Below, piece by piece: positions 8,902 to 15,602 of a DNA stretch of 16,424 bases (position 1 is the first letter of the stretch; every line of letters starts with the position of its first letter). The notes under the pieces were generated by a model. That model saw nothing but the letters and a program-made list of their open reading frames with translations. It was not told the DNA's origin and searched no databases. Made by a program: the position numbers and the translations under genes. The stretch spans positions 1-16,424 of the forward strand of contig CAUZFZ010000203.1 in NCBI GenBank assembly GCA_963579025.1. The letters are read 5' to 3'. This stretch comes from CAUZFZ01 sp963579025. GTDB lineage: Bacteria; Planctomycetota; Planctomycetia; Planctomycetales; Planctomycetaceae.

Positions 8902-10242
8902 TTATCTGGGGCGGTTAACGTGCTCCAGTATTCGTTTGAAGAACGCAGTCTGAATGTGTGCCGGAGCCGCGTGTCCCATGAGCGGTTCGTTGATCACGCT
9001 CTTTCTGCCGCGCAGTGCGTTGTAAGCGGCATAACAGCTCGATGGCGGGCAGACGGCGTCGATGAATCCAACACTCATGATGGCTTCGGCGCGACAGCGT
9101 GTCGCGAAGTTCACGGCGTCGACATATTGCGAGGCCTTCAGGATCGTTGGATCCGGTTTGCCGTCTTCGCCATTCGGCACGATCTTCGGCCACCCATTGA
9201 TGCGACCCGCCGCCTGGCCCGAGTGGTCACAGATCGCGGGTACTCCAGAAGCGATGAGCGTCACGCGATCGTCGATGCCTCCGGCGACAAGGGACTGACC
9301 GCCGCCTTGACTGTGGCCAACCACCGCAAGCGTCTGGCCATCCCACTCCGGTTGCGACGCCAGGAAGTCGATGGCGCGTACGAGTCGCAGATACATGCCG
9401 CGAAAATAGACAGTCTCTCGGCTCTCTCGTCCGGCGTGTCGGTAACCGTTGAGCTTCCCGGAGCTCAGCGCCGAGTAAAACGCACCAGGCTTTCCGTTGG
9501 GAATACCGTGAGCGTTGATGTCCATCGACAGCATTCCGGCGGCAGCCCCTTTTGTCGCGTTACCAAGACTCGAACTGCGCACGCCCGCACCATGGACCCA
9601 TAACACGGCCGGCAGACTCTTTTCCTTTGCGTCCTTCGGCTTCGAGAAGTAGCCCGAAACGGGAGCCCCACCCAGACACTGTACCTGGACGTCGTAGCAT
9701 TCGATCGAGATATCGGCATGCTTGACCGATGTGAGGATCGGATCGAGCGGGATCTTTGCCAGCAGGCTTTTCTGCTCAGCCCAGAACGTGTCGAAGTCTT
9801 TGGGCACTGGAAGGCTGAGCCCAATCGCTTCGGGTGAGAACGCCGCTGCAGCAACGGACCGAATAGCTTTCCCGTCGACGGGCTTATACGTGACCTGGCA
9901 GCGCAGGAATTCGGGTCGCCGCCGGCCTTTAACCGAAACACGCGCGGGCTTGTCACCGAGCGGAACACTCCCTTCCGGCAGTCCGGCCGCTTTCCCCCCT
10001 GCCAGAAAATCGTCGACGACAAAAGAAACACTGCCTTCGGTCACAAGTCCCTTACCCAGAGAAACCGTGATCAGAAACGTGGCTTCGTCATTGACGCTGT
10101 AAATGGCATCGTCACGATCGGTCACGACACGTACGGAGTACGCCGGTTCGGCCGCGACCAGATACGTTGTCGCGTTTGTTGTCAGCAATGCAGAAACAAA
10201 CAGGACGACAAAGCGCGAGACGTGCGAAAAGCAGTAAGGCAT
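8902..10242 (-). CDS. Acetylxylan esterase-like alpha/beta hydrolase (AXE1/CE7 type)
   Basis: Probably removes acetyl groups from xylan-type or other acetylated sugars outside the cytoplasm. The 446-residue protein has a signal peptide (about 1-31, ending LVAAEP), a beta-rich N-terminal domain to about residue 150, and an alpha/beta hydrolase of the cephalosporin-C deacetylase/acetylxylan esterase family. Catalytic residues visible are Ser311 in GHSQGGG, Asp395 in GFIDAVCPP and His424 in MGHAAP. ATG at 10242 has GGGAGAG about 6 bases upstream, one of the clearest ribosome sites here. It is the first gene of the leftward run that continues into the SGNH hydrolase and Kelch-like genes. Assignment to the family is firm; the substrate is inference. 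Confidence 0.87.
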   Translation of the reverse strand: MPYCFSHVSRFVVLFVSALLTTNATTYLVAAEPAYSVRVVTDRDDAIYSVNDEATFLITVSLGKGLVTEGSVSFVVDDFLAGGKAAGLPEGSVPLGDKPARVSVKGRRRPEFLRCQVTYKPVDGKAIRSVAAAAFSPEAIGLSLPVPKDFDTFWAEQKSLLAKIPLDPILTSVKHADISIECYDVQVQCLGGAPVSGYFSKPKDAKEKSLPAVLWVHGAGVRSSSLGNATKGAAAGMLSMDINAHGIPNGKPGAFYSALSSGKLNGYRHAGRESRETVYFRGMYLRLVRAIDFLASQPEWDGQTLAVVGHSQGGGQSLVAGGIDDRVTLIASGVPAICDHSGQAAGRINGWPKIVPNGEDGKPDPTILKASQYVDAVNFATRCRAEAIMSVGFIDAVCPPSSCYAAYNALRGRKSVINEPLMGHAAPAHIQTAFFKRILEHVNRPR

Positions 10243-10422
10243 TGATGACTCTCCCAGGGTGATCAGGCAAAGGCCACTACCGTGAAACCAACGGCAGGCC
10301 GATCAAACATCCAGCATCAGACGACACGAGTTAACAGGACGCGGTTAGAAAGTTTTGCTTCTCCATTCCCCGCAATGCTACGTTCACAATAGTCACTTAT
10401 CAGCGAGATCCTGCGCAAGATG
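10243..10422. other. Upstream region of the esterase operon
   Basis: No gene seen. It should hold the promoter of the leftward esterase operon, but no convincing -35/-10 pair could be picked. It marks the boundary between the intact operon and the mosaic region to the right. Confidence 0.4.
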
Positions 10423-10495
10423 GTCAGGATTTCTGACGTAGCATGGGCCCCCGGCCCGTGGACTGCAGCGAACACGGGCCGGGGGCCCATGCTAC
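10423..10495. repeat. REP-like perfect palindrome
   Basis: A perfect 23-bp inverted repeat: left arm 10438-10460 beginning GTAGCATGGGCCCCC, right arm 10473-10495 ending GGGGGCCCATGCTAC, with a 12-base loop (GACTGCAGCGAA). A smaller hairpin, GTCAG (10423-10427) and CTGAC (10433-10437), abuts it. Both 5' ends of the large palindrome read GTAG, the tetranucleotide typical of REP elements mobilised by RAYT (Y1 HUH) transposases. The extremely GC-rich stem could also act as a bidirectional transcription block between the esterase operon and the mosaic region. Confidence 0.7.
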
Positions 10496-10647
10496 TTTTG
10501 GTTCCGGCTCCGCCGGGTTATGAACGGCAAATCGAAACGACAGCAGATTGCGTTGTCGTCGAACTGAATGCCGAGGTTGGAGTATTCTATTGGACCTTCC
10601 CTGGTGATCATCAACCGATTGCCGTTTCTCCGACATCTTGAAGACGT

Positions 10648-10720
10648 GGTCCTCGGCGTTCACCAGAGCGATGGGAAGACTGAATGCGCAGACGGCGGCA
10701 ACAATCCGAAGCTGTTTCAT
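10648..10720 (-). pseudogene. DUF4838-type gene, 5' fragment (copy A)
   Basis: Only the first 24 or so codons remain: a signal peptide starting MKQLRIVAAVCAFSLPIA and ending NAED. It closely matches the start of the better-preserved copy at 12117 (MRQLHIVTAVCAFSLSIA). After the AED codons the similarity stops and unrelated sequence leads into the REP-like palindrome. The fragment is inferred to come from the same parent gene as copy B. Confidence 0.6.
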
Positions 10721-10793
10721 GGTGATGTCTCGGGGCATCGCTTTATTGTTCCTTCATTCAATTCCGCCGGCGAGTCAGGGGCTGATGTGAAAG
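10648..10793. repeat. Direct repeat, copy A (partner 12045-12189)
   Basis: This stretch and 12045-12189 are direct repeats of about 145 bp with most positions identical, for example the shared run AAGACTGAATGCGCAGACGG. They cover the upstream region and signal peptide of a DUF4838-type gene plus, by alignment, the stop-codon region of whatever preceded it. Confidence 0.85.
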
Positions 10794-10906
10794 AGACCTG
10801 ACCCGCTCAAAATCGCGTAGCGCAGATACGCCTTCTGCATCTCAGGATTGGGTGGACAAAAAGCCGAAGCCGCAAGGTGGATGGCCGAAAGTATTGACTT
10901 TCGGGG
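10778..10906 (-). pseudogene. Short coding-like remnant
   Basis: On the - strand 43 codons are open and look protein-like (a PPNPEMQKAYLRYAIL segment), ending HISP and a TGA at 10777-10775 that lies inside the direct repeat. No start codon or family is recognisable. It may be the 3' end of the gene that once preceded the DUF4838-type gene. The palindrome at 10885-10904 lies within it. Confidence 0.25.
10885..10904 (+). promoter_or_regulatory. Palindrome upstream of the + strand two-gene module
   Basis: A perfect inverted repeat CCGAAAGT/ACTTTCGG with a 4-base spacer (ATTG) lies 36 bp before the ATG at 10941. It is not followed by a T-run, so an operator is more likely than a terminator. Autoregulation by the downstream pair is a guess from position. 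Confidence 0.4.
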
Positions 10907-10940
10907 TCAAAAGGGCAGACTGTAACTGAAAAAGTTTCCT

Positions 10941-11344
10941 ATGTCTGATGAGTTAACTGTTGATCTTGGCGAGCGGCTTGGCGCGCAAGAGCGTTCGTCC
11001 GCGCAGTCGTTCGTGATCTATCTACCCGATTGCGCAAGGACGGGAATTCGATTGCGAACCATCGCGACTGGGTCGAAGAAGCGTTGGCGTTGTTGTCGGA
11101 GATCAATGGCGGAGCGACAGCGACCGCCCCGGTCGAAGGCGCTTGGGAGAACGACGCAGGCATCTTGATCCGCGAACAAACGGTCCTCGTTTATTCCTTC
11201 GTCAAAGCCGATGCCTTTATCGAGAACCTCGCACGCATTCGCGATTTGCTGCACCGTTTTGGCCGCGAGACGGGCCAGGGCGAAGTGGCATTCGAGTTCG
11301 ACCACGAATTCTTTCTCATCCGCACTTACGATGGAGACGAGTGA
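10941..11344 (+). pseudogene. Uncharacterised small protein, frameshifted; module gene 1
   Basis: The protein begins MSDELTVDLGERLGAQERSS and runs QSFVIYLPD in one frame, then continues as RKDGNSIANHRDWVEEALAL in the next frame from about 11030 to the TGA at 11342-11344. The two halves fit together as one product of about 134 residues, as if one base were lost near 11028-11031; no slippery heptamer is present there, so a programmed shift is unlikely. I recall unnamed proteins of this layout (ERSxAQSF...YLP near the start, LHRFGRETGQGEV near the end), but know no function. The stop overlaps the next ATG (TGATG), indicating a tight two-gene unit. The ribosome site before 10941 is poor. Whether the frameshift is real or a sequencing error cannot be told here. 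Confidence 0.65.
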
Positions 11345-11718
11345 TGGCCAGGACCATTCGCAATACGGGAAAACAGACGCCGAGGATTCGCACCACCGGC
11401 AGCCGAGAACCGTTGATTGATTCGCAAACCGTGGCGGAGGCGCTCGGCGGCGCCCTGGAGCAACAGGTTCCTCGCACGAGCAGTCCGATCACCTTGTCGC
11501 TGGTGCGCGAAGAGTTGGCCCGCACCTTGAAGTCCACGGGCGGCCGTCCGGCGATCACAGGCACCGACCGCCGCTTCAAAATCCCCTTGAGCGACGCACA
11601 ACTCCGAGCTTTGGAAGAAGTCGCCGTCGAGGTGACATCCCCTGGCTTCTCCCCGTCCCCCGGCCAGATAGCGAGTGTGTTGGTGAGCCTGGGTTTGAGA
11701 GGAATTGAGCGGGGGTAA
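11344..11718 (+). CDS. Uncharacterised small protein, possible DNA-binding partner; module gene 2
   Basis: A 124-residue basic protein starting MARTIRNTGKQTPRIRTTGS. The N-terminal third is rich in Arg, Lys and Thr and looks unstructured. The C-terminal part (about residues 73-120: RRFKIPLSDAQLRALEEVA then PGQIASVLVSLGL) has a strand-helix-helix pattern reminiscent of ribbon-helix-helix or related DNA-binding folds, but that is only a resemblance. ATG at 11344 overlaps the TGA of gene 1 and has GGAG 7 bases upstream, so it is probably translationally coupled. I recall the same two proteins occurring side by side in other bacteria without an assigned role. Candidate toxin-antitoxin or defence pair; unproven. 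Confidence 0.75.
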   Translation: MARTIRNTGKQTPRIRTTGSREPLIDSQTVAEALGGALEQQVPRTSSPITLSLVREELARTLKSTGGRPAITGTDRRFKIPLSDAQLRALEEVAVEVTSPGFSPSPGQIASVLVSLGLRGIERG

Positions 11719-11784
11719 TCGATGGCTTCCAGCGGGATCTCGCTGGCCAGTTCGGCCGCTCCTTCGAAGTGTTTTTCGAGCCGG

Positions 11785-12117
11785 TCACTTCTCACCGGAA
11801 GCGATCCGGTAAGCGCCGTCTTTAAGACGATCAGCGGTGACGCCGAGTTTTGCCGCGTGCGTGCTCTCGCCTACGTAGATCTGAACCGGAACATCGGCGG
11901 AAGGCTCGACTCTGATTCGAAGCCGCGCGCTGGAGATCTTCGCAATGTAGGTTTGCAGCTCAGCCGCCGCCAACCGCGTCGAACGCGCCGGAGATTCGCT
12001 GATAATGATTTCAGCGTAAACCTTTCCTTCATCAACGAGAAACCGGTCCTCGGCTTTCACCTGCGCGATGGAAAGACTGAATGCGCAGACGGCGGTAACA
12101 ATGTGAAGCTGTCTCAT
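11785..12117 (-). pseudogene. DUF4838-type (glycoside-hydrolase-like) gene, 5' fragment (copy B)
   Basis: About 110 codons of the N-terminus survive: a signal peptide (MRQLHIVTAVCAFSLSIAQVKA, cleaved before ED), then a beta-alpha domain with RLAAAELQTYIAKIS, VQIYVGEST and DGAYRIASGEK. This matches the N-terminal domain found before DUF4838 and in GH20b/GH67-like enzymes, which act on external glycans. The frame ends in a TGA exactly where the domain should continue, and the rest of the enzyme (normally several hundred residues) is absent, so the gene is truncated. The + strand module gene 2 ends 66 bp beyond the break. ATG at 12117 is preferred over the in-frame ATG at 12141 because the signal peptide starts there. 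Confidence 0.72.
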
Positions 12118-12189
12118 GGTAATGTCTCGGAACATCGGCATACGGTTCCCTCCCTCAATTCCGCCAGCAAGTCAGGGGAGAATGTAAAG
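12045..12189. repeat. Direct repeat, copy B (partner 10648-10793)
   Basis: Second copy of the 145-bp repeat spanning the signal-peptide start and upstream region of a DUF4838-type gene. It stops within 8 bp of the AbiEii stop codon, so the AbiE module abuts the repeat edge. Confidence 0.85.
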
Positions 12190-12196
12190 CGTTCTC

Positions 12197-13648
12197 CTAA
12201 TACTTGGTTTTGACGTAAAGCCCCGTCGTCCCGTAGCATGAATATCCCTGCTTGTTCTTATGCGGATTCAACTGCGAATCATACGTGGTTCTCGTGAATT
12301 GCTTGCCGCAGACGGAGCATCGAAACACGTACTTTGGCCCTCCACGTGATCGACTTTTCCGAGGCCGGCCGGTGGGGGCTGTCGGTGTCGACGAGCGCCG
12401 TTGCGGCAATGCAAGGCTGGTTGAAGTCATCTGGCGGGCGCTGAGGCGAACGGGGCCTTCCGGGATGAAGTCAACTGAATAACGTGGCGTGAACGGTTGC
12501 CGGGTCACGGTCGCGCCAATGATCCGATCCGCCCGGAAACATCGGATTTCCGCTGCCGGTAGCTTGACGCCGTAGAGGAGAAGATTGCCCTCCGTCGTCG
12601 TTCGCAGCGAATAGGGTTCAATGACATAGGTTGAGCGTTGTCCATTTTCCTTCCGGTAATCGAGTTCGACGCACAGGCGGTTCACGGCCGCGAAACGCAC
12701 ACGTTCCAGGGTGTTGAAACTTGGACTTCCTGCCTCAAGCGTAAAGGTAGCGGCTTCACCCTCGTACTGTGCCGGAATGGCGGACAGTTGGCCGACCAAG
12801 GCGGATTCCGGATTCTCGAGCCATGAGAAGAAGGATGGTAATTCACCCCAGTAAGCATCGAACGGGGGGAGCGTCTGTAATTGATGGCCAAGCTGGTCGT
12901 CCCAGCCGGCGGCACAGACTTCCTTGTGCTGATCCAGGTCAGCCAGGCTCGGGAAAGCGATGTTCTTGAACTGGCATTTCTGTGTCAGGACGGACTGGAC
13001 GTCACCCGCAACCTCGCGTGATTCTGGACGGCGATAGAAGTTAATGACATCGTACAGGTCGCGGGGGCGAGTACGTTCCTTGAGGGCTCGAATCTTCTCA
13101 GCGAACACTTCAGCGTAGCAATATGACTGGATGCTTATCCCGCCCTCAGGACAGTCACTGTACTCGTGCCGCACCGGCATGGTGACCGGTTCGTCAACCA
13201 GGATTTCATCTGCCGAAAGGTCGAGCTTGATTCGCGGCATCGAATGCTTACCGGAATACGTCGCCGGGCCTTTGTAGTAGACGCGTCCCTGGCATGATTC
13301 GACGCCACGGGGATTCGTGTAAATCTCAAACCTCAACCTGTCGGTTGGTATCTCGATGCCGCTCTGCTCGTACATCCACTCAGCGATTCCTGTAAAAGTT
13401 GCGAGAAGGAAGTCCTCATTGATGTGAGATGGGTCGCTCAGTGTGAAATCCAGGTCCTCGGAAAAACGGTAGGTTTCGAAGTAGCATTTCTTGAGGCAGG
13501 TTCCGCCCTTGAAAACCCAAGTGTCGTGAAACGCCGCGTGCTGATTGATGCCGGCCAGCAGCCAGCCAAGCACGTAGTCCTTCTCGATAACGTGCGTTTG
13601 CAGGTTGGCCTGCGTTGCCAATTCAACGAGTTCATGCTTTGGTATCAC
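12197..13648 (-). CDS. abiEii: AbiEii-family nucleotidyltransferase toxin with WYL-like and zinc-finger C-terminus
   Basis: Toxin of a type IV toxin-antitoxin/abortive-infection pair; AbiEii proteins are nucleotidyltransferases that halt growth and abort phage infection. All four family motifs are visible: KGGT (47-50) with SEDLDF (63-68, Asp65 and Asp67), IKLD (Asp143), EK (184-185) and RPRDLYD (194-200). At 483 residues it is longer than typical members of about 300. Residues about 315-394 resemble a WYL domain (LCVELDYRKENG, YVIEPYSL, RCFRADRI). A basic linker with GRPRK (427-431) follows, then a likely zinc finger with Cys444, Cys447, His463 and Cys471. The GTG start at 13648 overlaps the antitoxin stop (GTGA), giving translational coupling. 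The gene appears intact. Confidence 0.92.
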   Translation of the reverse strand: MIPKHELVELATQANLQTHVIEKDYVLGWLLAGINQHAAFHDTWVFKGGTCLKKCYFETYRFSEDLDFTLSDPSHINEDFLLATFTGIAEWMYEQSGIEIPTDRLRFEIYTNPRGVESCQGRVYYKGPATYSGKHSMPRIKLDLSADEILVDEPVTMPVRHEYSDCPEGGISIQSYCYAEVFAEKIRALKERTRPRDLYDVINFYRRPESREVAGDVQSVLTQKCQFKNIAFPSLADLDQHKEVCAAGWDDQLGHQLQTLPPFDAYWGELPSFFSWLENPESALVGQLSAIPAQYEGEAATFTLEAGSPSFNTLERVRFAAVNRLCVELDYRKENGQRSTYVIEPYSLRTTTEGNLLLYGVKLPAAEIRCFRADRIIGATVTRQPFTPRYSVDFIPEGPVRLSARQMTSTSLALPQRRSSTPTAPTGRPRKSRSRGGPKYVFRCSVCGKQFTRTTYDSQLNPHKNKQGYSCYGTTGLYVKTKY

Positions 13649-14466
13649 TCTATCCGCTCCGTTTCGAAGGAAAGCATCGAGGGGACGAACAGCCGCCAGC
13701 GGGTTATCAGCTTATCCCCTTTTAGCGCCGGATCGAGTTGCGCATTCCCTTTGCTCAGTCGCGATTTGCAGGCAGTCACCAGAAAATGATCGCCGCCCAG
13801 CAACCGCTCGGCTAGAAAACCCAATCGCTTAAAAACCGCTGCATTGCCGAGGCGCTCGGCATAATCGACAAGCTGCTCGGCACTTAAGTAAGAACTTTTA
13901 AGGTAGTGTTTGAAGCAGTCGATGACATGCTCAATTCCCCCTCCAGCCCACGGCTTGGATAGCATGTCCACGATCGTCCTGGTCGGATCAGACACCGACA
14001 GTTTCTTTTCCTTTTTCCATACGGTCTTCGTGCCGAATTGCTGATCGGGCGCGACGTGTGTCACCACGAAGGGGATGTTGTGGATGACTTGGTGACGTTT
14101 GGCGACGGGCCGCGATGTGAAGACACAGATGTCCCGGAAAATCTGCTCTGTCAGATCCCAGTGCTCGGCTGCCGACCACCCGCCGACATACGCTGGGCCG
14201 AACAGGTCGGGAATGATGATCCAAGCATCCTCCAGCGCTCGATCCTTGCTGATCGATTCGACCGGAACCGGAACGTAGACACCTCTCTTGATACGACTCA
14301 GCCAACCCTGATTGCACCAGCGTGCGAGCGTCTTAGCTGCGTCCTTGCTGCTGATTCCCAGAATGCGGGCGGCGTTATCGACCGTCAAAACATCTCCACC
14401 CTCGCGCAGCAGCTTGCCCAAGCGTTCCCGTGTCCGCGAGCGGCCATTGTTTGGATTACGGGGCAC
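13645..14466 (-). CDS. abiEi: AbiEi-family antitoxin (type IV toxin-antitoxin)
   Basis: Antitoxin and transcriptional repressor of the AbiE pair. From the GTG at 14466 the protein is 273 residues: an N-terminal winged helix-turn-helix (TVDNAARILGISSKDAAKTL, then WLSRIKRGVYVPVP), followed by the AbiEi C-terminal domain, recognised by YVGGWSAAEHWDLTEQIF, ICVFTSRP and SDPTRTIVDML. The frame is open further to ATG 14547 and TTG 14562, but relatives begin near the PRNPNNGRSRTRERLG segment, so I prefer 14466; the true start is uncertain. It overlaps the toxin start by 4 bases. AbiEi normally binds repeats in its own promoter; a small candidate is listed at 14489. A degraded sialidase fragment lies immediately upstream. 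Confidence 0.9.
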   Translation of the reverse strand: MPRNPNNGRSRTRERLGKLLREGGDVLTVDNAARILGISSKDAAKTLARWCNQGWLSRIKRGVYVPVPVESISKDRALEDAWIIIPDLFGPAYVGGWSAAEHWDLTEQIFRDICVFTSRPVAKRHQVIHNIPFVVTHVAPDQQFGTKTVWKKEKKLSVSDPTRTIVDMLSKPWAGGGIEHVIDCFKHYLKSSYLSAEQLVDYAERLGNAAVFKRLGFLAERLLGGDHFLVTACKSRLSKGNAQLDPALKGDKLITRWRLFVPSMLSFETERIE

Positions 14467-14488
14467 ACGACATTCCGTCTCTAAAAAG

Positions 14489-14503
14489 TCACTCAAACAG
14501 TGA
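14489..14503 (-). promoter_or_regulatory. Short inverted repeat upstream of abiEi
   Basis: TCACT (14489-14493) and AGTGA (14499-14503) flank a 5-base spacer, 22 bases before the preferred GTG. AbiEi antitoxins are known to bind inverted repeats in their promoters, so this is a candidate operator, but a 5-bp arm is short and could be chance. Confidence 0.25.
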
Positions 14504-14615
14504 ATTAATCGAGGATAAGTGTACCATGCGACGCGAGAAAAGTACATTAGCACTCGAGACAACGACTTTTTTGTGGAAAACCATGAGCTTGGATGTACTT
14601 GGAAGGACCAGAGGG

Positions 14616-15018
14616 GCAGGTCTTTTTTCTCGGCAACTCCACAGCGCGGCGACCGCGTTTATCAGTTGGGTCTTCATTTTCCGGGTGCTCCCAACGTGTC
14701 GTCCGTGTCCTGAAGTTGTGTCACGACCTGGTGAATGCGCACCTCGTCCGTGACTGGCTTGCCGGCGCGAACGTCTTCTTCGCCAATCACGGCCATCTGT
14801 ACAGACCCCACTCCCGGCTTGCTGGCGCGGTTGAGCGTGTAACGCTGGCGTTCGTCGATGATGAAGAGCGTGCCGTCTTTCGCCTGAATACCGTCGGGAT
14901 ACGACGACTCTCGTTCATCCAGTAGCAGCCCGCCTTTCCACGTCGCTCCGTCGTCGTCCGACACGAACGCCGTCATGTCAGAGCGTTTTTCGTCTGGTGA
15001 GTTGTTCCGCACCATCAG
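14616..15018. repeat. Direct repeat, copy 1 (partner 16007-16401)
   Basis: About 400 bp that recur at 16007-16401 at a constant offset of 1391, changing to 1383 after an 8-base deletion in the second copy. Most positions are identical, including the run ATACGACGACTCTCGTTCAT. The repeat covers the last 115 or so codons of a sialidase gene and about 58 bp beyond its stop. Confidence 0.88.
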
Positions 15019-15102
15019 GAACGCTCCGGATTTCAGCCGACGAATGAAGAATCGTTTGTTGGCGAACGTTCGGCCCTGCAGGTGGCGAAGAAACGGTTCC
15101 AA
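14674..15102 (-). pseudogene. Sialidase (BNR-repeat) gene, 3' fragment (copy 1)
   Basis: The C-terminal part of an exo-alpha-sialidase-like propeller, about 140 codons. Diagnostic segments are FFIRRLKSGAFLMVRN, a BNR/Asp-box-like SDDDGATWKGGLLLDERESS, YPDGIQAKDGTLFII, and EEDVRAGKPVTDEVR. Relatives are several hundred residues and carry a signal peptide and earlier blades; none of that is present upstream, so this is a truncated remnant. The apparent start is a TTG with no ribosome site, and is not believed. Its stop lies 208 bp before the preferred abiEi start. Confidence 0.75.
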
Positions 15103-15272
15103 GAGCCGTTGATTCCAGCCAGGGCAGGTACGACTCCATCTGACCCGCGGAGCGTGTGCAAGTTAGCGAGTGAGAGTTTGTGTTGTATATGTTGTGGTCG
15201 TTGGCAACCTGCTGTGCCTGTTTAACTCGTTGGTCGTCAACGGCAACGCTGGCGGTGGTCGTGCCGCAACTC
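15103..15272. other. Junction between sialidase fragment and decayed pair
   Basis: About 170 bp with no gene. It contains the breakpoint where sialidase copy 1 loses its upstream part. Short protein-like stretches occur in other frames but none is recognisable. Confidence 0.35.
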
Positions 15273-15602
15273 TCACGAATACACTTCGAGCCAATCCGCT
15301 TCGATGGGAACCGGCAGGCCTACGCGCATGAAAAAGTGGTCGAAGGCTTGGGACAGGTGTTCGCGGTACGGGGGCAAGAGTCGTGTGACATTTTCGTGTT
15401 CCAAGTCGCAGGCGTGCGTCATGACCACAACATTCGCCTGAACGATTTCCGTAGCGCCGCGAAGCGACTCGCCAAGGTTTTTGTCTTGTTCGACCTGGAT
15501 CGGTTCGGATTTCCAGCCGACCAGCGGGAAATCTTCCAGAAGGTCGCCTTGCGTGAGCGGAGTGTCCGACGTGACCGCTTCGTACCAGGAGTTAGTTGTC
15601 AT
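15273..15602 (-). pseudogene. Uncharacterised protein with probable internal deletion; decayed module gene 2
   Basis: A 109-residue product starting MTTNSWYEAVTSDTPLTQGD. I recall a family of roughly twice this length whose N-terminal half holds WYE...LTQGD and VVVMT.ACDLEH, and whose C-terminal end reads RLLPPYREHLSQAF..FFMRVGLPVP. Here the two parts are joined directly at DLEHENV/TRLLPPYRE, so an in-frame internal deletion of around 100 residues is inferred. The family function is unknown to me. ATG 15602 overlaps the preceding gene by 11 bases, so the pair was probably co-translated. The reading frame is open, so a shortened protein could still be made. Confidence 0.55.

Noticed and set aside
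10438..10495. Palindrome as a simple rho-independent terminator of the esterase operon
   Set aside because: It lies upstream of the operon, not after it, and the only flanking T-run is short; a REP-like element fits better, though it may still block transcription.
11316..11795. 159-codon - strand frame starting RSDRLEKHFEGAAELASEIP
   Set aside because: Its first 25 or so codons look protein-like and may be another gene remnant beyond the DUF4838 break, but the rest is antisense to module gene 2, so it is not called as a gene.
11722..12213. 163-codon + strand open frame after module gene 2
   Set aside because: Antisense to the DUF4838 fragment and its repeat; the same repeat at 10648 produces a similar antisense frame, showing it is a by-product.
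13645..14562. TTG at 14562 or ATG at 14547 as the abiEi start
   Set aside because: The extra N-terminal residues do not resemble AbiEi proteins and would extend over the likely promoter region; GTG 14466 fits the family start better, though this is not certain.
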